Positions 1-5,294 of a DNA stretch of 10,422 nucleotides are shown one piece after another; within the stretch, counting starts at the first letter, position 1, and each line of letters begins with the position of its first letter. Source of the stretch: CAXYVC01 sp964292295 (GTDB lineage Bacteria > Acidobacteriota > Holophagae > Holophagales > Holophagaceae); contig CAXYVC010000099.1 of the NCBI GenBank assembly GCA_964292295.1, positions 1 to 10,422 of the forward strand, given 5' to 3'. The position numbers and the translations under genes are program-made. The notes under the pieces were generated by a model, which worked only from the letters and a program-made list of their open reading frames with translations, was not told where the DNA came from and did no database searches.

Positions 1-541
1 TGGCGCCGGCGGAGACGAGCTGCAGCTTGCGGAAGGCGATGTTGATCCGGTGCCCGGAGGCGTGCCGGCAGATCCACAGGATGAGGATGATGAGCGCCAT
101 GGCGATGGCCATGCCCACCAGGGGGGAGATGATGAGCGCCGCGCCCACCTCCTTGAGCTTCTCCGAATGCAGGGCGCCGCGGCCCACGTAGGCCACCACG
201 GCACCGGCCAGGCCGCCCACCAGGGCGTGGCTGGAGCTCGATGGCAGGCCGAAGTACCAGGTGATGAGGTTCCACAGGATGGCCGCCAGCAGGGCCGCCA
301 TCACCACCTGGGGCACCACGACGTTGGCGTCGGCGATGCCCTTGGCGATGGTGGTGGCCACCTCGGTGCCGATGAGGGCCCCGCCGAAGTTCAGCATGGC
401 CGCCATGATGATGGCGTTGCGGGTGGTGAGCACGCCGGTGGAGACCACCGTGGCGATGGCGTTGGCGGTGTCGTGGAAGCCGTTGATGTAGTCGAAGGCC
501 AGCGCGAGGAAGATGATGAGGATCAGACCGAGCTCGGGCAT
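1..541 (-). CDS. pit: Pit-family inorganic phosphate permease, copy 1 (C-terminus cut by window edge)
   Basis: The first 180 residues of a PiT-family (PF01384) inner-membrane permease are present; the rest lies beyond the left edge. Members import phosphate, often as a metal-phosphate complex, coupled to H+ or Na+. Visible are the N-terminal family signature GFHDTANAIATVVSTG (about residues 21-36), the loop motif PSSSSHALVGGLAG (about 100-113) and several hydrophobic helices. The fragment ends in RKLQLVSAGA, exactly where copy 2 continues into its second half. The ATG at 541 starts 7 nt after the stop of the DUF47 gene, with no strong ribosome-binding site, so translation is probably coupled to that gene. 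By eye about two thirds of residues match the Pit copy at 1280-2287, so this is the second member of a tandem duplication. The family assignment is firm. The substrate (phosphate rather than sulfate or another ion) is inferred from the family and the Pho context. Confidence 0.93.
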   Translation of the reverse strand, partial: MPELGLILIIFLALAFDYINGFHDTANAIATVVSTGVLTTRNAIIMAAMLNFGGALIGTEVATTIAKGIADANVVVPQVVMAALLAAILWNLITWYFGLPSSSSHALVGGLAGAVVAYVGRGALHSEKLKEVGAALIISPLVGMAIAMALIILILWICRHASGHRINIAFRKLQLVSAGA

Positions 542-548
542 GGCCGGC

Positions 549-1196
549 TCACGCGTTCCGCATCACGGTGGAGCCGATGACCTTGGCGACCAGCTCGATG
601 CGGTCGGCGGCCTCCTCCACGAGGTCGAAGATCTCGCGCCACTTCATGAGTTCCACGGGATCCTTGGGATCCCGGTAGAGCTCGGCCAGGGCGGCGTGGA
701 AGATGCTGTCGGTCTGGTTCTCCAGCACGTGGACGCGCTTGATGTGGAGGCGGATCTCGTGGGTGTCCGACATGCGGCGCAGGCTGCGAATGAGGTAGGC
801 CAGCTCCGCGGCGCCCTCCACGGCCAGGCTGCTGATCTCGAGGGTCTGCGGACGGACCTCACGGATGCCGAAGAGCACGAAGCGCTCGCAGAGGGCGTCC
901 AGCAGGTCCACCACGTCGTCCAGGGCGTGGGCCAGGGCCAGGATGTCCTCCCGCTCGATGGGCGTGACGAAGGTCTTGTCCAGGCGGTCGATGATGGCCT
1001 GGGTGATCTCGTCCCCCTTGTGCTCGAGCTCCTTCATCTCCCGCCGGAGCTCCGCCCAGCGGTCGGGCTCGCTGGAGCGGATCTCCCGGTCGAAGAGCTG
1101 GGTGGCGGCCTGGACGTTGCCCGCCGCGGCCTCCAGCAGCTCGAAGAAGGCGACTTCCCGAGGCTTCAGCCAGCGCATGAGGGCATTCAAGGACAT
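549..1196 (-). CDS. DUF47 / PhoU-like Pit accessory protein, copy 1
   Basis: This is a 215-residue all-helical protein of the DUF47 family (PF01865, PhoU_div), cytosolic relatives of PhoU that are commonly encoded directly upstream of pit and thought to modulate the permease. Family features seen are EHKGDEIT (about residues 58-65), REDILALAHALDDVVD (about 82-97) and a C-terminal helix with LMKWREIFDLVEEAADRIE. The frame is open much further upstream, into the antisense of the neighbouring pit gene. The ATG at 1196 is chosen because it has a GGGAGA ribosome-binding site at 1203-1208 (6-nt spacing) and because the paralogue at 2305-2952 begins with the same MSLNALMRW and has identical length. 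A hand alignment without gaps gives about 170 of 215 identical residues (79%) to that paralogue. It is followed 7 nt later by pit copy 1. The precise biochemical role is not established by the sequence. Confidence 0.93.
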   Translation of the reverse strand: MSLNALMRWLKPREVAFFELLEAAAGNVQAATQLFDREIRSSEPDRWAELRREMKELEHKGDEITQAIIDRLDKTFVTPIEREDILALAHALDDVVDLLDALCERFVLFGIREVRPQTLEISSLAVEGAAELAYLIRSLRRMSDTHEIRLHIKRVHVLENQTDSIFHAALAELYRDPKDPVELMKWREIFDLVEEAADRIELVAKVIGSTVMRNA

Positions 1197-1202
1197 TCCG
1201 GT

Positions 1203-1208
1203 TCTCCC
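1203..1208 (-). promoter_or_regulatory. Ribosome-binding site of DUF47 copy 1
   Basis: GGGAGA on the minus strand, 6 nt before the ATG at 1196. It fixes the start in a reading frame that stays open more than 200 codons further upstream. Confidence 0.7.
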
Positions 1209-1231
1209 GTTCGTTGTCACAGATCCAGTTT

Positions 1232-1251
1232 GACGGCTTCCCGCAGCCGTC
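1232..1251 (-). other. Hairpin in the pit copy 2 / DUF47 copy 1 intergenic gap
   Basis: A perfect 7-bp stem (GACGGCT / AGCCGTC) with a 6-nt loop lies in the 83-nt gap between the pit copy 2 stop and the DUF47 copy 1 start. Read on the minus strand it is followed by AAACTGG rather than a T-run, so it is not a classical intrinsic terminator. It could be a processing or stability hairpin that sets the ratio between the two DUF47-pit modules, or a weak terminator. The stem is seen directly; its function is unknown. Confidence 0.4.
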
Positions 1252-1261
1252 GCTGCCAGCT

Positions 1262-1277
1262 CGGTCACAAGTGACCG
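1262..1277. promoter_or_regulatory. Perfect palindrome CGGTCACTTGTGACCG just after pit copy 2
   Basis: This is a 7-bp perfect inverted repeat around a 2-bp centre, 2 nt downstream of the pit copy 2 stop codon and 65 nt upstream of the DUF47 copy 1 start. The two-base centre makes a stable RNA hairpin unlikely without opening inner pairs, so an operator for a dimeric regulator is as plausible as an RNA structure. It lacks the 7-4-7 direct-repeat layout of a Pho box. No regulator can be named from the sequence. Confidence 0.35.
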
Positions 1278-1279
1278 CT

Positions 1280-2287
1280 TCAGAAGAAGGGGCTGATGAG
1301 CTTCAGCACGCCCGCGGCGATGGCCGCGCTCACGGGAATCGTGAGGACCCAGGCCACGAAGATGTTGCCCGCCACGCCCCAGCGCACCGCGCTGGCGTTC
1401 ATGCTGGCGCCGACGCCCATGATCGCGCCGCTGATGGAGTGGGTGGTGGAGACGGGGATGGCCAGGTGCGCCGTGGTGAAGAGCACCGCGGCGGCGGCGG
1501 TCTCCGCGGCAAAGCCGTGGATGGGCCGCAGCTTCACGATGCGGTGGCCCAAGGTCTTGATGATGCGCCAGCCGCCGGAGGCGGTGCCCAGGGCCATCAT
1601 GCTGGCGCAGCCGATCTTCACCCAGAGGGGCACCGCCACCGTGGGGACGTGCATCTCGAGCTTCTTGTAGATGATCAGGCCGAGACAGATGATGCCCATG
1701 GCCTTCTGGGCGTCGTTCTGCCCGTGGGCGAAGGACATGGCACCCGCCGAGACGAGCTGCAGCTTGCGGAAGGCCACGTTCACGCGGCTGGGCTGGAACC
1801 TTCGGACCACCCAGAGGATGGTCACGATCAGCGCCGCGCCCATGCTGAAGCCCAGGGCGGGGCTGATGAAGATGAAGGCGCCGATCTGCTCGAGCTTGCC
1901 CCACTGGAGGGCGCCGAGCCCCGCGTGGGCCGCGACGGCCCCGGCGAGGCCGCCCATGAGGGTGTGGCTGGTGCTGCTGGGGATGCCGAAGTACCAGGTG
2001 AGGAGGTCCCAGATGATGGCCGCGGCGAGGGCGGCGATGATCACCTGGGGCACCACGAACTGGCTGTCGGCGATGCCCTTGGCGATGGTGGTGGCCACGG
2101 CGGTGCCGTAGAGCGCCCCGCCGAAGTTGAGGCAGGCCGACATGAGGATCGCCGTGCGGGCGCTGAGCACCCCCGTGGAGACCACGGTGGCGATGGAGTT
2201 GGCGGTGTCGTGGAAGCCGTTGATGTAGTCGATGGACCAGGCCATCAGCACGATGACCACGAGGGCGATGGGCAGAAGCTCGAACAC
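1280..2287 (-). CDS. pit: Pit-family inorganic phosphate permease, copy 2 (complete)
   Basis: A complete 335-residue PiT-family (PF01384) permease, the short bacterial form. It carries both inverted-topology halves. The first has GFHDTANSIATVVSTG and PSSTSHTLMGGLAG; the second has GQNDAQKAMG followed by PVSTTHSISGAIMGVG. Hydrophobic helices fill the remainder and the protein ends in LISPFF. These conserved Asn/Asp and Ser/Thr-rich motifs are the family's proposed substrate-binding elements. The start is taken as GTG at 2287: TGAGGGA lies 6 nt upstream (2294-2300), and the hydrophobic helix follows within a few residues. The longer reading frame upstream merely overlaps the DUF47 gene in another frame. 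The gene begins 17 nt after that DUF47 stop, so the pair is co-transcribed. Low-affinity, ion-coupled phosphate import is the likely role, complementing the ATP-driven Pst system; sulfate or metal-phosphate as substrate cannot be excluded. Confidence 0.95.
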   Translation of the reverse strand: MFELLPIALVVIVLMAWSIDYINGFHDTANSIATVVSTGVLSARTAILMSACLNFGGALYGTAVATTIAKGIADSQFVVPQVIIAALAAAIIWDLLTWYFGIPSSTSHTLMGGLAGAVAAHAGLGALQWGKLEQIGAFIFISPALGFSMGAALIVTILWVVRRFQPSRVNVAFRKLQLVSAGAMSFAHGQNDAQKAMGIICLGLIIYKKLEMHVPTVAVPLWVKIGCASMMALGTASGGWRIIKTLGHRIVKLRPIHGFAAETAAAAVLFTTAHLAIPVSTTHSISGAIMGVGASMNASAVRWGVAGNIFVAWVLTIPVSAAIAAGVLKLISPFF

Positions 2288-2293
2288 GCGACG

Positions 2294-2300
2294 TCCCTCA
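2294..2300 (-). promoter_or_regulatory. Ribosome-binding site supporting the GTG start of pit copy 2
   Basis: TGAGGGA on the minus strand, 6 nt before the GTG at 2287. It decides against the longer upstream start, which would overlap DUF47 copy 2 by about 90 nt. Confidence 0.65.
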
Positions 2301-2304
2301 GGCG

Positions 2305-2952
2305 TCAGGCGTTGCGCATGACGGTGGAGCCCACCACCTTGGCCACCAGCTCGATGTGGTCCGTGGCCTCCTCGATGAGGTCGAAGATCTCGCGCCACTT
2401 CATGAGCTCCACCGGGTCCCCCGGGGCGTGGTACAGATCGGCCAGGGCGGCGTGGAAGATGCTGTCGGACTGGTTCTCCAGCACGTGCACCCGGCGGATG
2501 CGCTGGCGGATCTTCCGGGTGTCCGACATGTTCCTGAGGCTCTGGATGAGGGCGAGCATCTCCTCGGCGCCCTCCACGGCGAGGCTGCTGATCTCCCGGG
2601 CGGCGGGCTTGATGCTCCGGATGCCGAAGAGCACGAAGCGCTCACAGAGGGCGTCCAGGATGTCCACCACGTCGTCCAGGGCGTGGGCCAGGGCCAGGAT
2701 GTCCTCCCGCTCGATGGGGGTGACGAAGGTCTTGTCCAGGCGGTCGATGATGGCGTGGGTGATCTCGTCGCCCTTGTGCTCGAACTCCTTCATCTTGCGC
2801 CGCAGCTCCGCCCAGCGGGCCGGATCGTCGGATGCGATCTCCCGGTCGAAGTGCCGGGTGGCTTCCAGGGCATTCTCGGCGGCCTGCTCGAGCAGGTCGA
2901 AGAAGACCCCTTCCCGGGGTTTCTGCCAGCGCATGAGGGCGTTCAGGGACAT
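2305..2952 (-). CDS. DUF47 / PhoU-like Pit accessory protein, copy 2
   Basis: A 215-residue DUF47 (PF01865) protein, the paralogue of the product of 549-1196 with the same length and the same MSLNALMRW start. It shares EHKGDEIT (about residues 58-65), REDILALAHALDDVVD (about 82-97) and the C-terminal ELVAKV.GSTVMRNA. These acidic and histidine-rich helices resemble those used for metal binding in PhoU, but metal binding here is only inferred. The ATG at 2952 has AGGAG at 2958-2962 (5-nt spacing). This is the first gene after phoB in the transcriptional direction. It is separated from phoB by 86 nt carrying a Pho-box-like element (3019-3036), so it may be both read through from phoB and started separately. 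It is followed 17 nt later by pit copy 2, its probable functional partner. Confidence 0.94.
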   Translation of the reverse strand: MSLNALMRWQKPREGVFFDLLEQAAENALEATRHFDREIASDDPARWAELRRKMKEFEHKGDEITHAIIDRLDKTFVTPIEREDILALAHALDDVVDILDALCERFVLFGIRSIKPAAREISSLAVEGAEEMLALIQSLRNMSDTRKIRQRIRRVHVLENQSDSIFHAALADLYHAPGDPVELMKWREIFDLIEEATDHIELVAKVVGSTVMRNA

Positions 2953-2985
2953 GGTCGCTCCTGTCGTCGCCCCCAGTGTGCATGA

Positions 2986-3010
2986 GGCCGGCGCGCGCCA
3001 CGCACCGGCC
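2986..3010 (-). other. GC-rich inverted repeat in the leader of DUF47 copy 2
   Basis: GGCCGG and CCGGCC arms (6 bp) flank a 13-nt segment that itself contains the palindrome GGCGCGCGCC. It lies downstream of the Pho-box-like element and 33 nt before the DUF47 copy 2 ATG. It could form a leader hairpin on the DUF47-pit mRNA. No T-run follows on the minus strand, so it is not a standard intrinsic terminator for phoB. In DNA this GC-rich, a stem of this size can occur by chance. Confidence 0.3.
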
Positions 3011-3018
3011 CCATGGAT

Positions 3019-3036
3019 GTTCCAGAAAAGTTACAG
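3019..3036 (-). promoter_or_regulatory. Candidate Pho box upstream of DUF47-pit
   Basis: On the minus strand this reads CTGTAACTTTTCTGGAAC, two 7-bp direct repeats (CTGTAAC, CTGGAAC) separated by 4 bp. That is the repeat length and 11-bp period of the Escherichia coli Pho box (CTGTCAT-AAAT-CTGTCAC), with about 11 of 18 positions matching it. It begins 2 nt after the phoB stop codon and ends 66 nt before the DUF47 copy 2 ATG, nearly the same distance as the element upstream of pstS. No clear -10 hexamer is seen downstream. It could activate the module, or repress it as PhoB does for orfA-pit in Sinorhizobium meliloti. Confidence 0.6.
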
Positions 3037-3038
3037 GC

Positions 3039-3749
3039 CTAGCCCTGGACGCTGCCCAGGCGGTAGCCCACGCCCACCACGGTCTCGATGAGCTCGGCGG
3101 CTTCCCCCAGCTTGGCCCGGACCCGGCGCACGTGGGCGTCGATGGTGCGGCTCTCCCCCAGGTATTCCAGGCCCCAGACCTGCTGGAGGATGCGCTCCCG
3201 GCTGAGCACCCGCCGGGGGTTGCGCAGGAAGTATTCCAGAAGCTCGAACTCCTTCCGGGTGAGCTCCACGGCCTGTCCCTCCACCAGGACGGCGCGGCGC
3301 TCCGTGTCCACCTGGATGGGGCCGAAGGCGAGGGCCTTCACGTCCTCCGCGTGCTCCAGGAAGGCGGCCCGGCGCAGGATGGCGCGGATGCGGGCGGTGA
3401 GTTCCCGGCTGCTGTAGGGCTTGGTGACGTAGTCGTCGGCCCCCAGCTCCAGGCCCAGCACCCGGTCGATCTCCTCGTTGCGGGCCGTCACCAGGATCAC
3501 GGGCAGGGTGCGCAGGCGGGCGTCGTTGCGCACGGCGCGCAGCACGTCCAGGCCGTCCATGTCGGGGAGGGTGAGGTCCAGGAGCGCCACGTCCGGCTTG
3601 TGCACCTGGCCGGACCCGGCCTGGGAGATGAAGGCCAGCGCCTCCTGGCCCGTCCCGAAGCCGGCGATGCTGAAGCCCTCGCGCTTGAGGTGCTGTTCCA
3701 GCCCGGTGCGGATGTCGGTGTCGTCTTCGAGGAGGAGGAGGTGGGGCAT
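3039..3749 (-). CDS. phoB: PhoB-type phosphate response regulator (OmpR/PhoB family)
   Basis: A 236-residue two-domain response regulator. The N-terminal receiver (about residues 3-118) has the acidic pair D9/D10, phospho-acceptor D58 within LLDLTLPDMDG, T88 in VTAR and K110 in TKPY. The C-terminal OmpR/PhoB winged-helix domain (about 140-232) has the TRKEFELLEYFLRNPRRVLS region and the recognition stretch SRTIDAHVRRVRAKLG. When phosphorylated, such proteins bind Pho boxes as dimers and recruit RNA polymerase. The ATG at 3749 has TGAGGAA 6 nt upstream (3756-3762), overlapping the stop codon of phoU, so it is translationally linked to phoU. Its position at the end of pstSCAB-phoU strongly favours PhoB over other OmpR-family members. 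No PhoR histidine kinase is encoded beside it; the partner is presumably elsewhere. Candidate binding sites occur at 9898-9915 and 3019-3036. Confidence 0.92.
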   Translation of the reverse strand: MPHLLLLEDDTDIRTGLEQHLKREGFSIAGFGTGQEALAFISQAGSGQVHKPDVALLDLTLPDMDGLDVLRAVRNDARLRTLPVILVTARNEEIDRVLGLELGADDYVTKPYSSRELTARIRAILRRAAFLEHAEDVKALAFGPIQVDTERRAVLVEGQAVELTRKEFELLEYFLRNPRRVLSRERILQQVWGLEYLGESRTIDAHVRRVRAKLGEAAELIETVVGVGYRLGSVQG

Positions 3750-3759
3750 GCCGGATTCC

Positions 3760-4434
3760 TCAGGCCCCTTCGGGGCGGTTCAGGTAGGGGTGCTTGGCGC
3801 TCACCCCCTCCAGGATAAACAGCACTTCCTCCGCGATGTTGGTCGCCTCGTCCGCAATCCGCTCCCAGTTCTTGATCACCAGGATCAGGTGCCCGGCCCG
3901 CTCGATGCACAGGGGGTTGGCCAGCATGAGGCGCAGCAGCTCGCCGAAAATCTGGAGATAAAGGGCATCCACGCGGTCGTCGTCCGCGATGACCGCCCGG
4001 GCGGCGGCGGCGTCCCCCTCCACGAAGGCGTCCACGGCCCGCTTCACCATGCCGTGGGTCTCGGCCCCCAGGCGCTCCAGGAGGTCGCCGTTGAGGATCG
4101 GCGGCTGGGCGTTCAGGAGCCGGGCGCGGCGGCAGATGTTGCAGCAGTGGTCCCCGATGCGCTCCAGCTCCGGCACGATCTTCAGGGCGCTGGCCACGAT
4201 GCGGAGGTCCGTGGCGATGGGGGCGCGCAGGGCCAGCAGGTCGATGCAGGCCTGGTCCAGGCGGATCTCCATCTCGTCCACGCCCTGGTCGAGGGTGTGG
4301 ACCTCCTCCACCTTGGCGTTGGAGCGCTCCAGCAGGGCCTGGCAGGTCAGCCCGATCATCTCCTCCACCTGGCCCGCCATGGCCAGGAGCCCGAATTTCA
4401 GGTCCCGCAGCTCGTTGTCGAAATGGCGGCCCAT
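3760..4434 (-). CDS. phoU: PhoU, phosphate-signalling regulator
   Basis: A 224-residue helical protein with the two PhoU repeats (PF01895). The first repeat contains PELERIGDHCCNICRRA (about residues 88-104) and the second KNWERIADEATNIAEEV (about 188-204). These are the conserved helices whose acidic residues bind metal clusters in characterised PhoU proteins. PhoU acts at the inner-membrane face between the Pst transporter and the PhoR-PhoB pair, keeping Pho signalling off when phosphate is plentiful. The ATG at 4434 overlaps the pstB stop by one base (TGATG), and GGGAGG at 4443-4448 lies 8 nt before it. The second repeat has Ala-Asp in place of the usual Gly-Asp. Length is normal for the family (about 220-240). 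Together with the two DUF47 proteins, this locus encodes three PhoU-superfamily proteins. Confidence 0.95.
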   Translation of the reverse strand: MGRHFDNELRDLKFGLLAMAGQVEEMIGLTCQALLERSNAKVEEVHTLDQGVDEMEIRLDQACIDLLALRAPIATDLRIVASALKIVPELERIGDHCCNICRRARLLNAQPPILNGDLLERLGAETHGMVKRAVDAFVEGDAAAARAVIADDDRVDALYLQIFGELLRLMLANPLCIERAGHLILVIKNWERIADEATNIAEEVLFILEGVSAKHPYLNRPEGA

Positions 4435-5294
4435 CAGCCGAACCTCCCGGAGATGTAGTCCTCGGTCATCCGCTCGCGCGGGGTGGTGAAGAGGCGCTCG
4501 GTGGGGCCTTCCTCCACCAGGCGCCCCATCCAGAAGAAGGCGGTGAAGTCGCTGGCCCGGGCCGCCTGCTGCATGTTGTGGGTCACGATCACGATGGTGA
4601 AGTCGCGCTTCAGGTCGAGGATCAGCTCCTCCACCCGGCCGGTGGCGAGGGGGTCCAGGGCCGAGCAGGGCTCGTCCATGAGGAGCACCTCGGGCTTCAC
4701 GGCCAGGGCCCGGGCGATGCACAGGCGCTGCTGCTGGCCGCCCGAGAGCCCCTGGCCGCCCTCCTGCAGCCGGTCCTTCACCTCGTCCCAGAGCCCAGCG
4801 GCGATGAGGCTGCGCTCCACGGCCTCGTCCAGCACGGCGCGGTCCTTCACGCCCTGCACCCGTAGGCCGTAGGCGACGTTCTCGTAGATGCTCTTGGGAA
4901 AGGGGTTCGACTTCTGGAAGACCATGCCCATGCGGCGGCGCAGGCCGATGACGTCCACCCCCGGCGCGTAGAGGTCCTCCTGTCCGAGCCGCACCTTGCC
5001 CGCGATGCGCACGTTCGGGATGAGGTCGTTCATGCGGTTGAAGCAGCGCAGCAGGGTGCTCTTGCCGCAGCCCGAGGGGCCGATGAAGGCCGTCACGGCG
5101 TTCCGGCGGATCGCGAGGTCGATGCCGAAGAGGGCCTGCTTGTCGCCGTAGTTCAGGTCCAGCTGTTCTACCTCTAGCAAGGGGGGCGAGGTGAGGACGG
5201 CCGGGTCCGTGAGGGGAAGGGCGGCGGGACGGGGGGATGCCACCGCCGGGGGGGCGTGCAGGGCAAGGTCCATGGGAAGGACTCCGGAAAGCAT
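4434..5294 (-). CDS. pstB: Phosphate ABC transporter ATP-binding protein PstB
   Basis: A 286-residue ABC ATPase that powers phosphate import through PstC/PstA from the cytoplasmic face. All family motifs are present: Walker A GPSGCGKST (residues 72-80), the Q-loop VFQKSNPFPKSIYENVAYG (125-143, typical of PstB), signature LSGGQQQR (183-190), Walker B LLMDEPCSALDP (204-215) and H-loop THN (238-240). The chosen ATG at 5294 overlaps the pstA stop by one base (TGATG), as at the neighbouring junctions. An ATG at 5273 with GGAG 8 nt upstream is a good alternative and would shorten the protein by 7 residues. About 37 residues, rich in Ala and Pro, precede the conserved ABC core and look disordered; this tail is longer than in most PstB proteins. 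The function is certain; the exact start is less so. Confidence 0.96.
   Translation of the reverse strand: MLSGVLPMDLALHAPPAVASPRPAALPLTDPAVLTSPPLLEVEQLDLNYGDKQALFGIDLAIRRNAVTAFIGPSGCGKSTLLRCFNRMNDLIPNVRIAGKVRLGQEDLYAPGVDVIGLRRRMGMVFQKSNPFPKSIYENVAYGLRVQGVKDRAVLDEAVERSLIAAGLWDEVKDRLQEGGQGLSGGQQQRLCIARALAVKPEVLLMDEPCSALDPLATGRVEELILDLKRDFTIVIVTHNMQQAARASDFTAFFWMGRLVEEGPTERLFTTPRERMTEDYISGRFG

Larger units (their letters stand above)
1..2952 (-). repeat. Tandem duplication of a DUF47-pit module
   Basis: Two consecutive DUF47-pit pairs lie head to tail. The DUF47 copies align without gaps at a constant offset of 1756 bp. Protein identity is about 79% for DUF47 and roughly two thirds for the visible part of Pit, judged by hand. 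Nucleotide identity is patchy: positions 906-1013 match 2662-2769 with only two differences. No transposase or flanking repeat explains the duplication, so unequal recombination or an older gene duplication is the simplest reading. Confidence 0.85.

Noticed and set aside
1197..1904. N-terminal extension of the DUF47 copy 1 frame upstream of 1196
   Set aside because: The extra residues are an out-of-frame reading of pit copy 2. The paralogue starts at the equivalent of 1196, where a ribosome-binding site is present.
2288..2398. Longer start for pit copy 2 at 2398
   Set aside because: It would overlap the end of DUF47 copy 2 and add a His/Gly/Arg-rich stretch foreign to the family. The GTG at 2287 has a good ribosome-binding site and leads straight into the first helix.
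1214..3091. Long open frame on the plus strand opposite pit copy 2 and DUF47 copy 2 (625 codons)
   Set aside because: It is an antisense shadow with biased composition. The minus strand carries complete Pit and DUF47 signatures.
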